Assembly (NCBI RefSeq): GCF_905220365.1
Contig: NC_061138.1
Span: 10,555,814 to 10,619,813, forward strand
Direction: 5' to 3'
Length of the DNA: 64,000 bases
Origin: Vanessa cardui
Taxonomy: Eukaryota; Arthropoda; Insecta; Lepidoptera; Nymphalidae
The position numbers were made by a program, and so were the translations under genes. Positions 44,029 to 55,545 of this stretch are shown piece after piece. The notes beneath the pieces are model-generated. The model was not told the DNA's origin, did no database searches, and worked only from the letters and a program-made list of their open reading frames with translations. Position 1 is the stretch's first letter. The number at the start of each line of letters is the position of its first letter.

Positions 44029-45057
44029 ATGAAATAGTGTAATGTCAGTTAAATACAATTAAATATTATACATGCTGTTTGTAAGTCAAAAAGATATGTT
44101 TAATCTAGTGTTGAATAATATGCCTTATTTATTAATGATTTTTTTAACAAACTATTAACTTTGTGAAGTAGACAAGTGTCAATTATATTTTACTTACTTT
44201 ATTTGTGTTCGTCAATTATATCGTAAACATTGTAAGGATACCTGCATATTGTGTTTAAAATTAGCATGTATTTAATAATCTACATATATGTGTTTTTTCC
44301 TTAATTGAACATGTAACATATATTTTACATGTATATATAGTGTATCAATACTGTGATCCGATCAGTACCAGGGTAACATAATAACTAAGGAAAAGTTTAT
44401 TTACTTGTAGAGAGGTATTAATTATATTATTCATAATTAATCATTATTATATAATATACCAACCTAAATTTAAATTTCAATAATATGTTTTCAATTTATC
44501 CTTATTTAATGTATGTATTCAGACTTTTTAGTCTTAAAATATATATCACAAATTTATATAAACGTAAAAAAAATAAACAGAATATACAGATATATTTATT
44601 TTTAAACGTATAAGTTTTAAATATCAGTTACTACAGATACAAAATTTCGAGATATTGAAGAATAATAATTCTTTATGTATTCATGAAAAAATGCAATTTA
44701 AATGAAACTAAAATTAAATTATAAAGCAATAAAAAATTGTTTATACTTAGGGAATAATCTACGGAAGTAATCATCCAATTTAAAAAATGTATAAAGATAT
44801 ATTACTGAAGTGCTAGAGGGCATACCGGCATTTTAGCAGGGCATTTTATAATAAATACATCAATAATATATTTATTTATTAATAATTAATTACGCACTCA
44901 TGCGAAGCCGGGGTAGGTCAGTTGTATAAAGACATATTAATCAAGAACTCTTTTGTGCATAATGTAGCAGAGTCTTAGTCAATGAAATATACATATAATG
45001 TCTTTTGTCTATCTTCGATTAGAATAGTGGTAAGTACATTCGTTTCGACTATCACAT
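44029..45057. other. AT-rich intergenic DNA
   Basis: No gene. About 44888-44920 has GCGAAGCCGGGGTAGGTC, the reverse of the R6 left end without the rest. Confidence 0.45.
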
Positions 45058-47186
45058 TAAGCCCATTGATGCAACAAATTATGTCGTGAAGCGAAGCGTA
45101 GATACATCCACGACACTATTCATAATTCTGACAGTAAACAGGTCTGGAATTTCCTAAAAACTTTCGGTGTTGGTAAAGTTCCCGTTTCTGGTGACAATTT
45201 AGTGGATCTCAATGCTTTAAATTCACATTTTTCTACATCCCCTATTGTTTTGGACGATGTAATTAAATCAAATACTATTTCGGACTTGTCCAAACATGTA
45301 TTACCGCAATGTTCTTCTTTCTCTCTTCAGCCAGTTACCGAAGATGATGTAAAGAAACATGTATCATCGATTAAATCAGCTGCAATTGGTAGTGATTCGA
45401 TTTGTTCCAGAATGATTCTCCCTATTCTCTCTGAGCTCCTTCCTGTCCTGACGCATCTGTATAATTACTCCATATATACCTGCACTTTTCCGTCAGTATG
45501 GAAAAATGCTCACATTATCCCTCTACCTAAAATACCTAACCCTAGTTCTCCTTCACACTATAGACCAATTTCAATCCTCCCTTTCCTTTCTAAAGTTTTG
45601 GAACATATCATTCACGAACAGTTGGCGTTTTACCTCGTGTCTAATCGTCTCCTGAGCCCTTGGCAGTCTGGTTTTCGAGCTGGTCACAGCACGGTTACAG
45701 CGCTTCTAAAGGTTACGGAGGACATTCGATACGCTATGGAGAATCGTCAACTTACTGTAGTTGTATTGCTTGATTTTAGCAATGCATTTAACTCGGTAGA
45801 TCATGATGTTCTTTTATGCGTTTTACGATCTTTAAACGTGTCATCCTCTGCGTGTATCTGGTTTGAATCATATCTTCGAGGACGCTCGCAGTGCATTCAG
45901 TTGGGTGAATTAAGCTCAAATTGGAGCGCGCTTAATTCGGGCGTTCCTCAAGGCAGTGTGCTATCCCCTCTTTTATTTTCTGTCTTCATTGATACTATAT
46001 CAGCGGTAATTTCTTCTAAGTTTCATCTTTATGCAGATGATCTACAATTGTATCGCCACTTTAGTGTTGTGGATGTTACTACGGCTATTACTGGTATAAA
46101 CGAAGACCTCAAACGGATTCACAATTGGGCTAACAGTTTTGGCCTTGTCGTGAATCCCGCAAAATCGCAGGCATTAATTGTTGGAAGTCGGTATATGCAT
46201 AAATGTCTCTCTTTAAATAGCATTCCTCCTTTAGCATATAACGGCATACCAATCAATTATACCGAGCATGCCAAAAATTTGGGTCTTCTTTTCAGTAGTG
46301 ACCTGTCCTGGTCCAAGCATATCAATGAGGTAAGTAAAAAGATTAATTTCTCCTTTCACTCCCTTAAACCTCTTCAATATTTCCTTCCTACAAAAACAAA
46401 AACTCTTCTTGTTCAATCTCTTTTGCTTCCTCTGATAGATTATGCTGATTCCTGTTTTCTTGACGCTACTGAAGAACTGCTTGATAAACTTGAGAGGCTA
46501 CAAAATTTATGCATCCGCTTCATTTTTGGTCTACGCAAATTTGATCATGTCTCTAGATTCCGAGCTGAACTCAAGTGGCTTCCTATACGTCTTCGCAGGG
46601 ATACTCACGTTCTATGTCTCCTTTATAATATACTTTTTAATCCCTTATATCCCAATTACCTTCGAGAACGTTTCAAGTTCTTGCATCCTCCTGGTTCTCC
46701 TTGCCGTCCTAATGTCCAGCTCCTACTACAAATCCCTTCTCATAATTCTAATTTTTACACCTCCGCTTTCACAGTGCATGCAGCGCGCTTGTGGAACGCT
46801 CTGCCGTGCACGATTCGCACTTCTAATTCAATTCACATTTTTAAAAAGAAGTTAAAAGAGCATTTCTTATCAGTCTCCTAATTTTGGCATATGTATTTAT
46901 ATGTATGTATATTATAAGCATTTATATATGTAAACTTTAATGTATTATATATATATTTCTCATTTTTAGTTTAGTATTTGTTTTAGTTTTATTTTGTAAT
47001 TGTAAACTCTTGCCTGTCTACCTTTCACTGTTCTGTCTATTCTCACTCTTCTGGGTATGCTGGAAGAAATCTCTTATAGGGATAAGCATACCTTTTAAAT
47101 TTTGCTTTCCTGTGACTTATATATTTGTATCTGTACTGTATCTGGCAAATTTTAATAAACTGTTAAATAAATAAATAAATAAGCCC
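45058..47186 (+). mobile_element. LINE (CR1/Jockey-group), 5'-truncated, with target duplication
   Basis: The element spans about 45065-47179. It has an intact reverse transcriptase frame, a roughly 300-bp 3' UTR with GGAAGAAATCTCTTATAGGG and AATAAACTG, and a (AAAT)n tail (47165-47180). TAAGCCC occurs immediately left of the first element base (45058-45064) and right of the tail (47180-47186), a 7-bp target duplication whose first T is ambiguous with the tail. No endonuclease or ORF1 is present, so the copy was truncated on insertion and cannot move by itself. Confidence 0.75.
45070..46881 (+). CDS. Non-LTR retrotransposon reverse transcriptase (truncated polyprotein)
   Basis: The frame is open from 45070, where a TGA precedes, to the TAA at 46879-46881 (603 codons). 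No natural start exists; the usually quoted start at 45202 is GTG, and coding similarity (REAKRRYIH, QVWNFLKTFGVGK) continues upstream, so this is the 3' part of ORF2. RT blocks are in order: HYRPISILPFLSKVLE, QSGFRAGHSTVTALL, VVLLDFSNAFNSVDHDVL (first catalytic Asp), GVPQGSVLSPLLFSVFI, LYADDLQLY (catalytic YADD), GLVVNPAKSQALIVGS, and LGLLFSSDLSW. The C-terminus has AARLWNALPCTIR and FKKKLKEHFL, typical of the CR1/L2/Jockey assemblage. The endonuclease half is missing. No frameshift or stop in 1.8 kb, so a recent insertion. Confidence 0.85.
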   Translation, partial: CNKLCREAKRRYIHDTIHNSDSKQVWNFLKTFGVGKVPVSGDNLVDLNALNSHFSTSPIVLDDVIKSNTISDLSKHVLPQCSSFSLQPVTEDDVKKHVSSIKSAAIGSDSICSRMILPILSELLPVLTHLYNYSIYTCTFPSVWKNAHIIPLPKIPNPSSPSHYRPISILPFLSKVLEHIIHEQLAFYLVSNRLLSPWQSGFRAGHSTVTALLKVTEDIRYAMENRQLTVVVLLDFSNAFNSVDHDVLLCVLRSLNVSSSACIWFESYLRGRSQCIQLGELSSNWSALNSGVPQGSVLSPLLFSVFIDTISAVISSKFHLYADDLQLYRHFSVVDVTTAITGINEDLKRIHNWANSFGLVVNPAKSQALIVGSRYMHKCLSLNSIPPLAYNGIPINYTEHAKNLGLLFSSDLSWSKHINEVSKKINFSFHSLKPLQYFLPTKTKTLLVQSLLLPLIDYADSCFLDATEELLDKLERLQNLCIRFIFGLRKFDHVSRFRAELKWLPIRLRRDTHVLCLLYNILFNPLYPNYLRERFKFLHPPGSPCRPNVQLLLQIPSHNSNFYTSAFTVHAARLWNALPCTIRTSNSIHIFKKKLKEHFLSVS

Positions 47187-48443
47187 TTTTATTTCCAATC
47201 AAAAACTATAAGCTGACGTTTGATGATTGGATTGGAAACATAAAATCCAATTGATGTAATGTTGCCGGTTCTTTTACGATTATATATTTGATTTTTTTTT
47301 CTGAAGCGGATTTTTGACTATGAATTAAATTGAAGTCTTGATAAATTTACATTTTTAAGATTGTACTTAGAAAATTATAGAAAATGCAATGCGCACATAT
47401 CTAAAGTGTTCAAAATACAATTAACTTTTATCGGCATTTAAGAAAGATGCTACTACCACCACCTTTACGGAAAGCAGATTGTACCTTAGCTCATGTCAAT
47501 CACTTACAAATATATATATATATATCCTGCCTCAAAATTAACATATTCCTAAATAAACCGTTTGATATGTATAATCTTGCGTTTAAAAGTTTGTCTTGGC
47601 AAAATATATTAATTAGTTAATAGCCACAAATAAAAATATATTTAATATCACATATGTATAAATAATATAATGAAACAACCTATTTACTATATACAATAAA
47701 ATGTCGTTACGGTAGAGTAAGCCCGAGTAAACCCATTACTATTTATTTAATAAATAATAATTAAAGCATATACAATAATTACTGTCGACGTAAAAAACTA
47801 TTATATACTTCAATACAATAAAAACACAAAAGTAATTTATTGCAACGCACACAATCATAGAAAAACACAAATGGGAAAAAACGTTTTATTAACACAACAA
47901 TAAAGTTGAAAATCAGTCTTGATAATAGATTAAAAGAGAAAATATTAGTATATTTCGTTAAAAACTTCGACCGGTACATCTTGAGTTTTGACGCGTGTCG
48001 GTTAACGGATTTCTTAGAAAGGAAACATAAGGGTGTTTTTGCACTATATAATAATTTATCCCGCCACCTCAAACCGGTGGTCCCAGTTTGGTGCCCGGTC
48101 GATCACAGTTTCTGTTACAGCCACTTTTTGTACCCTTGGAATTGTTAATTGTTTAACTTTTTACAACAAATACAAATAAGTTATAAAAATTTTAAACTCT
48201 CAGGTTTAATCGCTCACTTTGCGTTCGTTTATTACTAATTATAACTTGAAAAGAAAAAAATACATCGTAATTATTTCTTAAGGTTATTTTTATATTTAAA
48301 CCTAAAAAAAATCTGTCAAAGTATTTAACACATAAGTTATATTTAGATTGCAAACGAAAACTTTTTCTTAAAAAAACTGACCATTGCTCAATTTTATTGT
48401 ATGTAAGTTGTATATAGTGTGTTGGGGTATGATTAAATGTTTT
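47187..48443. other. AT-rich intergenic DNA with an R4 scrap
   Basis: About 47436-47490 has CTACCACCACCTTTACGG, a decayed R4. Frames of 80 and 97 codons on opposite strands at 47779-48148 overlap each other and show no domain; the patch 47925-48120 is slightly less AT-rich. Confidence 0.35.
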
Positions 48444-48528
48444 TAAATGTAAAAAAAGAGTAACTACTGAGTTTCTTGCCTTCTTCTTCTTGGTAGAATC
48501 TACTTTCCGAACCGGTGGTAGATTTTGA
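48444..48528 (+). repeat. R4, first half
   Basis: AATGTAAAAAAAGAGTAAC, CTACTGAGTTTCTTGCC and CCGAACCGGTGGTAG; tail absent. Confidence 0.6.
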
Positions 48529-48639
48529 TTAAAAACTTATATTGAACATTTTCATGAAAGGTTTGTCGATGGTATTTGCAAATGGCGTTCTTATTTGATA
48601 TAAGATTATAATATCAATAATATAATTTTGGATTAGTCC

Positions 48640-49030
48640 AGTTCATGCCTAGCATGCCTTAAGCAATCCCGTTAAACCCCCTACCACCACCCCCTACCAC
48701 TTTTAATGGGTATTTCGATACAGGTGAATCTCATTCATCCACCCCCACTTCACGTGAGAAAAAACGCGAAAATTTTTTCCAACTATCAGTTCATCGCATA
48801 AACCCTTGTTACGGTATTGCTTCCGATGCTCCAAAATAGCTACAGGTTTCTGAATTATGTGGAAGTAAGTGCTTAAATCGTGATTCTTGTAATTTTTTTT
48901 TACTAGTACTCGTTGCGATATCGATTTCAAGAAACAATTGTCCATGCTTGGACCACGAATTCGAGTCATTTTTGCCGCGACTTTGGATCAAATCATCAGA
49001 TGTCTTTCGTGTAAAAATTGGGACCATTAT
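48640..49030 (-). pseudogene. Possible decayed coding sequence, unidentified
   Basis: Less AT-rich, with two overlapping minus-strand frames (88 codons at 48703-48969 and 72 codons at 48809-49027). The longer upstream one begins MVPIFTRKTSDDLIQSR. The frames could be one old reading frame broken by a frameshift, as in a dead transposon gene, but I find no domain. Could equally be non-coding. Confidence 0.2.
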
Positions 49031-49118
49031 TTAATCTTATCATAGTCAATTAGTGTGTAGTAATTTAGTTGTATTTAAGTTGCTTAGATTTAATGCGATC
49101 AGCCCATAGGCTCAATTG

Positions 49119-49138
49119 CATGTGTGTGTGTGTGTGTT
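49119..49138. repeat. (TG)n microsatellite
   Basis: About nine TG units. Confidence 0.85.
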
Positions 49139-49318
49139 TAAATCGTGATTGTTTCTGATGCTGCCTATTACAAAAAATCTGAAGTCTTCTAGATTTTTGC
49201 ATACGAACAGAAGACGAAAGTGAATACAAAATCAACTTCAAATATGCCATGTACGAATGATATTCATAATTCATACGCTTCTTTAGCTATGTTTGATTTT
49301 GACATATCTTTATTAAAA

Positions 49319-49538
49319 CCGACCTCAGAGGTCGAGTGGTGTGTACGCCGGTTTTCGGTGCAGGGTTCGATTCCCGGCAGAGTCAATGTAGATTATCATT
49401 AGTTTTCCATGTTGTCTTGGGTCTGGATGTTTGTGGTACCGTCGTTACTTCTGATTTTCAATAACACAAGTGCTTTAGCTACTTACATTGGGATCAGAGT
49501 AATGTATGTGATGTTGTCTCATTTTTATTTATTTATTT
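49319..49538 (+). repeat. R3 SINE, near full length
   Basis: The head CGACCTCAGAGGTCGAGTGG lacks the middle of the tRNA-like part (GGGTACGCCACTC is missing) but keeps B-box GGTTCGATTCCCGG. The body runs to TTGGGATCAGAGTAATG and a (TTTA)n tail. Confidence 0.75.
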
Positions 49539-50328
49539 AAAACCGTTGTCATGGTAACCGACAAAAAATAAGCCATAATTATGGTGTCTGTTAGAAGATA
49601 TTAAAATAAATATCACCTAATCATCACAAACGAATAGATAGAAATCTCGTAGTTAAGGAGCACACAACAATATTTTTATATAATTCTTTCTCTTCAAAAA
49701 CTTGTAGATTATTGACATTCAATGAGCAATATTGAAATGATTTCGACTTTATCTTGCAAATAAATAATAATTAGAAGTCACATCTACTTACATAGTAACG
49801 AATACACCAGTAAAAGATTATTTATTTATTATTTGTTTTATTTTTATAACGTATTATTGTCCTGAAGTTAAAAATCGAACTAACAAAAATATATTGTCGT
49901 TCGACGAGCGACTCTCTTTTGTTTTTTTTTTTAATAATTTTCTTGCGCGGGAATACATCTTGTATTATTTTTGAAAGCCAAAATGACGTTTTAAAATCGA
50001 AACTTTCATGAAATTGGATACACTAACAAAATATGAATTACATAAAGTAATATTTCTAACAATAGTTACCTATATAGTACTTATATGTTTTGCGCGATGA
50101 AGTATAAAAATAATACATATATCTCGTCCATCCGTATATGTCAGTGCCAGATGACTCCCGCTTTGTATAAAAACTTGTATCTTGTATAGAAAATTAACTC
50201 AGAGTTCCTGGAAAGACTAAGACCGAGTGCCCATATGTAGTCATTTATTATTACCAAGATATCTACACATAAATCTATAAGTATATGTTTGCTATGTTAA
50301 AATAACTGCTATTTACTAGATGCGTCTA
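49539..50328. other. AT-rich intergenic DNA, nothing recognised
   Basis: No ORF, shared repeat or structure seen. Confidence 0.4.
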
Positions 50329-50642
50329 TATATATAAACTGTGCATATACCAAAATAACTTTTTTTACAAGTTTTCTGTATGTTTGTTCCAGCTAATCTC
50401 TGGAACCCCTGGACCAAATTTGACGGGACTTTCACTGGTGATAGCTGATTTAATAAGGAGTAATCATTGCTACATTTTTTTTAAAATTATTTATAAAATG
50501 CTTTCACGTCGGGTGGCTCCTATCAAGAAATTAATATAACAAATGCTGCCTAATACAGAATTATAGGTATAGTAAAATCTGGTGATCTGAATAATAACGT
50601 TTTTGTTAAATTCAAATACGCACGAAGTCGCGGGCACAGCTA
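50329..50642 (+). mobile_element. R7 Helitron-like element
   Basis: Starts near GTCTATATATATAAACTG, carries GCTAATCTCTGGAACCCC, GACGGGACTTTCACTGG and ends GAAGTCGCGGGCACAGCTA. Contains an internal insertion-like stretch around GCTTTCACGTCGGGTGG not seen in the 59 kb copy. Confidence 0.5.
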
Positions 50643-51560
50643 TATACCATACACATGGTGTCTATAACTTAAACACTGGAGTTCGAACTCAATTAAACAA
50701 AAAATTGCTTTAAAACTAGTTTAATCTTGATATTCTTGTAATATAATTATACATTGTTACGTTGTCATTAGTAGTTAATAAGTGAATGAAAAAAAAACAA
50801 AAGAAGATCACAGAACATTCGATTTTATAGATTACTTTTTCTTTTTGAATATTGTAAAAAAGTTTTTATATACGGTGAAATAATGTTAATTAAAATTAAA
50901 TAAATTTAGTTGTTTATATAATATAGATATAATTAAAATAAAAATCGCAGGCGCGAACAAATGGCATACTTATATAATGTCTGAATATATGTTATAATAC
51001 AAATATATAATATATTTTTAAAGAATAAATAATAACCATTAGTATGAATCAGTTGATCACCTATGAAATTGACGTTTTTTTTATACGCCGACATTTACTA
51101 GAATTAAAATATCTTTGGTAATTTATAAAAGACTTACACTGTTTTATTGATTGTCAAAAATCTACCACGGATTCGTAAATAAAAAAAATTGAGTTACTAA
51201 ATATCCGGCAAAATAAACTTATTCGAATTATTTTTTATTTTTATGTTTAAACTTATATTTCAACCAATGGCAAGGCGATTCTCAAGGCGTGTTAAAGATA
51301 ATACAAAAATAATTATAGAGAACGTACTAGTCAATCAACACTTTTGTTTAGAATCAGCCAGTGTAATCCATACTTAAATTATAAACATAAATGAAGCTAC
51401 ATTATTCCTGAGTGCTATGTGAGTATTAGTTATGTATACATAATTATATACAATTTATTTATTAAAAGGTTCCGTGAGGGGTAGGCGGGGGGAAGGTTAT
51501 ATTAGATTATATTGTTCATGGCACATTATTACACGTAATATGTTTATTGTACTTTTTACA
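50643..51560. other. AT-rich intergenic DNA, nothing recognised
   Basis: No gene. A short GC-rich spot GAGGGGTAGGCGGGGGGAAG lies near 51476. Confidence 0.4.
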
Positions 51561-51561
51561 A

Positions 51562-51735
51562 CCAGTGTAACTACAGGCACAAGGGACATAGCATCTTCGT
51601 TCCCAAGGTTGGTGGCACATTGACGATGTAAGGAATAGTTAATATTTCTTACAGCGTCATTGTCTATGGGTGATGGTGACCACTTACCATCAGGTGGCCT
51701 ATATGCTCGTCCGCTAATCTATACCATAAAAAAGC
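51562..51735 (+). repeat. R1 repeat, 3' two thirds, well preserved
   Basis: Starts abruptly at ACCAGTGTAACTACAGGC and runs to GCTCGTCCGCTAATCTATAC and a short A-run. 5' truncation with an intact 3' end suggests LINE-dependent retrotransposition of R1. Confidence 0.75.
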
Positions 51736-52135
51736 ACAATAATCATTAGACGAAGATGACTATACAATGATGAAAGGCACGTTGCCTGTTTTGAAATTTG
51801 CAAGCAGTCAGTCAGGATTCACGCTGTAAATAATTGTTGAATCGTGATGATACTCAAGATCTTCATATCATTACATATATACATTCAAGATATATAGATT
51901 GCTTATACACTGTTCTTAAATACTGAGATATTAATAATTACCAGATTAAAAACACATAACTTTAACATTTTACCCAAAGGAAATGAGTCATTCGGACTTG
52001 GAAGTGTTACCACTAAATACAACAAGAAATATTACAAAACTACCCTCTTTAAATCACATAGACGAACAACATGAAATAAGTCAGATAAATGTGTATTTAC
52101 TAAAGTTTATAACATGATTTGTTTCGAAAATCTGC
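51736..52135. other. Intergenic DNA, nothing recognised
   Basis: No ORF or repeat seen. Confidence 0.4.
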
Positions 52136-52165
52136 AACAACTCAAAGTAATTACTTTGAGTTGTT
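52136..52165. repeat. 30-bp perfect palindrome without spacer
   Basis: AACAACTCAAAGTAA is followed directly by its complement (arms 52136-52150 and 52151-52165). The symmetry stops at the next base on both sides. Confidence 0.9.
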
Positions 52166-52202
52166 ATTTTATGAGATTTCTTTCTTATGTTTTAATCATC
52201 AT

Positions 52203-52536
52203 CATTACATGGTATAAAACAAAGTCGCTTATCAGTGCCTGTCTCTTTTTATGCTTATATCTTTAAAATTACGAAACGGATTCTGTAGCGGTTTTATTTA
52301 ATAGGTAGAGTGATTCGAGATGAAGGTTTTTGTATATAATACATGGATAATATAGTAAAGAGACACTGATAATTTTAGAAGTTACTACGGTGATGTCGTA
52401 AATAAATACATATTTTGCACTTATATTAAGAACTATGTATTATCTAAAGATTGAAAAACAGTGGGTGTTATACGACATCCTGTAGTATACTTAGTATCAG
52501 CACTGCACCCATATGATGTCGGGTCGGATCGCTAGT
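52203..52536 (-). mobile_element. R6 element, full length
   Basis: Longest R6 copy: the plus strand runs from GGTATAAAACAAAGTCGC at the left to GGGTCGGATCGCTAG at the right, including TAGAGTGATTCGAG and GGTGATGTCGTAAATAAAT. 334 bp, no coding, so non-autonomous. Superfamily not determined. Confidence 0.6.
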
Positions 52537-52554
52537 AAAATAAATAAGGCAATA

Positions 52555-52692
52555 ACCTCACTATTGCTAAGGCCTTTTCTCTCGAAGCGAAGGCTTTAAT
52601 CTCTCATCACGTCACCACAATACATTGACACATGTGTCTTTACGACGTTTTCGAACCGAGCAAGAAATTACAAAAACACAAATAAACTTATC
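52555..52692 (-). repeat. R2 SINE, diverged
   Basis: Plus strand AAGGCCTTTTCTCTCG, TTGACACATGTGTC and CTTTACGACGTTTTCGAACC match the reverse of R2. Confidence 0.45.
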
Positions 52693-53149
52693 GGAGCCTT
52701 TATTGTAATCACAATATAAATCTGTACTTGAATTTAAAAAAAAACGATTTAATTGCTAACTTGGTTTTTTTTCGACAACCTTTTAAGCTTTATGTACACT
52801 TTATGCATTCTAATAATCACGGCTCGATCTGATTTAAACTGCTGCCTTGATGGGTAACCATCGTTTATCTGACGCTGGCAGGTATATAGCTTTATCGCAT
52901 CCTAAGCGCCATTAAGCTGTCCAACCCAACCCATCACATACATTGTAAGAAAAAAATTATCCGTCTTGTATCTTAAGTAACAGATACACTATATTTGTAC
53001 CAGTGTTTCCTCTGTAGAGTTAGTCTGTGAGGATAAATTTGGAACTCACTACAATTTTTTTTTTTTTACCGTTAATCAACCAGCCTTATTATCGTATTAA
53101 TAACATACAACCAGTTACTTCCTACCTACCTTCCTACTTGTCAGATACT
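52693..53149. other. Intergenic DNA, nothing recognised
   Basis: GTCCAACCCAACCCATCAC near 52919 faintly resembles the repeat at 14.27 kb in reverse. Otherwise nothing. Confidence 0.3.
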
Positions 53150-53240
53150 AGCGACCTGTCCCAGCATCGCACGTAAAATAAAACAGTGCTTACAATTTGA
53201 ATTTATATTTTTATTCAAATCCAAGTTCAAAAATAGATTT
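53150..53240 (+). repeat. R6 left end fragment and tRNA-like remnant downstream
   Basis: TACTAGCGACCTGTCCCAGC is the R6 start, followed by unrelated AT-rich DNA. At 53345-53400 the minus strand holds GGTTCGATTCTTGGG (B-box-like), with no foldable tRNA. Confidence 0.4.
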
Positions 53241-53618
53241 TTCCTGTTATATAAATTCCTAACATATTTCAATTGTTATATTTTATTGAATTAAAAACTA
53301 ATAGTAAGAATAGTGACAAAACAAAAGCTTTGGAAATGAAAGCTATACCCAAGAATCGAACCGAACGTGCTCTATCTAAGCTCTAAGCACAGCTCGAGTT
53401 ATATGAATGTTATATAAATATACATAACGCGATTTCCGAAGGGTGCACGTGCCTAAGTCTTAATACAAGAATTCATTCCAAATTTGAACAATCATTGAAA
53501 TAATTACGGTGGAAGAAATTTCATCCCGTTTTTAAATATCTAATATACTATTATTACATACATTTCTATTACATATAGTAATAACATCATAATAAACTAA
53601 TCAACTTATTAAAAGCAC

Positions 53619-53662
53619 ATAATGTTAGTAGCTGTATTACACAATATAGCTACTAACATTAT
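53619..53662. repeat. 15-bp perfect inverted repeat, 14-nt loop
   Basis: Arms 53619-53633 and 53648-53662 are exact (ATAATGTTAGTAGCT and complement). Small-hairpin geometry, but no match to a microRNA I know. Confidence 0.85.
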
Positions 53663-54059
53663 TTGGTATTATCTAGTTAGGTAGTCATTTATTCTTTTTA
53701 GATATAATTAAAAAACTTTCCTTAAGTTACTAGAGCTCACAGACATGTGTGTTTACCCAGTGTCACATTTATAAATGTCAATAGTTAGATTACCTCAATA
53801 TTAAGGCATTATTTTATGAAATCATAGGTATATTATACTTTACGCAAATATTTGGCTTGTTAGTAATTAGTTGTTAGTTATACCTATACAGAATTAGATA
53901 TTCCATTTTAACCATTGAAAACAATTTCCTATCATTTTTTGCGTCTAGTTTAGTCGAATATTATATGTGCATAAATATAAATATTTTTTATTATACCATG
54001 TATGATATAATTTTATTGGGGATAAACCACAAAGCACAGTTAGCACAGATATTAATATC
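53663..54059. other. AT-rich intergenic DNA, nothing recognised
   Basis: No gene or repeat seen. Confidence 0.4.
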
Positions 54060-54260
54060 TCCGTATCGTTATAAACAAAGTCGCTTTCCGTCATCTGTAC
54101 GCTGAGATCATTTAAACTACGCAACGGATTTCAATTCAATTTTAAAATAAACAAAGAAGGTTTTATATGTATATCATAAAAAAAAAATATTTAATTTTGT
54201 CATTCCATCTAAGAAATGTGTATCCTTATAGACCCTTATTGTATGGGCTCTGTGTGAAGC
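54060..54260 (-). repeat. R6 repeat, diverged
   Basis: TATAAACAAAGTCGCTTTCC, GATCATTTAAACTACGC and AACGGATTTCAATTC match R6 in reverse. Right end AT-rich and unclear. Confidence 0.45.
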
Positions 54261-54449
54261 CGACACTATAAGCTATTTTATATAATATATTTTTTATTAT
54301 TATAAATAGTCATAAGAAATTGTTTATAACGATAAATACAAGATTCCTCGAAAAATTATGAACCATATATGACAAAGTAAGAAGCACTATTTATAGCCCA
54401 TATTATCCGTCGCTGTTGTAGATCTAATATTATATAGTTTACGCTCGAA

Positions 54450-54690
54450 ATGAAGGCATTAAGCCTCTCTAAACACCGCAGGCAATGCAAGTTTACGAGT
54501 CATTTATTGCACTTTTGCTGAACCAAGGCTGATCGCGGATCTTACGAGATCGCTTTGTCAGATCTTGGCAACATTGAGTAACTTGTGACGGTAACGGTAC
54601 GTTCCCTATTTGATCCAATCCAGATTCTACCACAACTGGATTATGTTAGTAAAATAGGAAACATTGGTCGTGATAAATAAAGTATATAAC
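54450..54690. promoter_or_regulatory. Candidate conserved non-coding block
   Basis: Less AT-rich and repeat-free: GCATTAAGCCTCTC, CACCGCAGGCAATGC, GATCGCGGATCTTACG, TGTGACGGTAACGG. GTCATTTATTGCAC includes a Hox/Abd-B-type TTTATTG core. No frame of note. Confidence 0.3.
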
Positions 54691-54859
54691 TATTTACTTA
54701 TGAATAAGCAGCAACTTTAATAGGAGATAACTGTCCCTTGTGAGACTAATAGTGACTCGTAAAACCTACACTATTATTTAAAACGAAAAATATGTCCATC
54801 TGTTTGTCTATTGCCAAACCACGGAACAGAATTCGATGACATTTTGTATGAAGTCAAAG

Positions 54860-55053
54860 CCGAGATGGTCCAGTGACCACTGAATTTTCATGTGCTTGAA
54901 TTGTGTTTGAGAAAACCTGCATGTGTCTAATTTCAACGAAATTTGACTTCATGTGTAGCGATTAACCCGCATTGGAGCAGAGTAGTGGAATATGCTCAAA
55001 CCTTCTCCTCAAAGGGAGAAGTATTAGTCCAGCAGTGGGAAATTTACAGGCTG
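54860..55053 (+). repeat. R2 SINE with deleted head centre
   Basis: GAGATGGTCCAGTG is joined directly to ACCACTGAATTTTCATGTG, so the B-box region of the tRNA head is deleted. The rest runs to CCAGCAGTGGGAAATTTAC. Confidence 0.7.
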
Positions 55054-55357
55054 TTAGAAAGACCTAGGCTTTTTACACCAAAACATCGAAGATCTAGGGG
55101 CTAGTTTCACATAAAGTAGCATGTAAAAAAAACCCTAAATCAGATTATCATATAAAATATGGCACGTTATTTTTTATGTACCTATGTATACATAAAGTTG
55201 GAAACCAATAATTGTTTTGAATAGGTAAATAAGTAATGTATGAATATATATAATCAGCGGTTTCCGTCGATGAGTAATGTTTATGTCATACTGTTGACGT
55301 TGGTCGATTGGCATGTGAAGACTGGAATAGGTATATATATGTATATGTATATATATT

Positions 55358-55545
55358 CCTTGGTAGGGCTTTGTGCTAGCTATAGGTACTAATCAAACAT
55401 TCTACCACAATAGTATTGTTGTGGTACCGTTTGAAGTGAGTCAGTGAATGAGGTCCATATCTTAGTTCCCAAGGTTGGTGGTGCATGGACGATATAAGGA
55501 TCAGTTAACATTTACGGCGCCAATGAGTATGAGTGATATAGAAGT
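55358..55545 (+). repeat. R1 repeat, diverged
   Basis: CCTTGGTAGGGCTTTGTGC, AACATTCTACCACAATAG, TTAGTTCCCAAGGTTGG and GGACGATATAAGGATCAG follow R1. A 98-codon frame at 55475-55771 is made of R1 plus R4 sequence and is not a gene. Confidence 0.6.

Noticed and set aside
46442..46855. 137-codon plus frame
   Set aside because: Out-of-frame shadow of the LINE reverse transcriptase; rich in hydrophobic residues by frame shift only.
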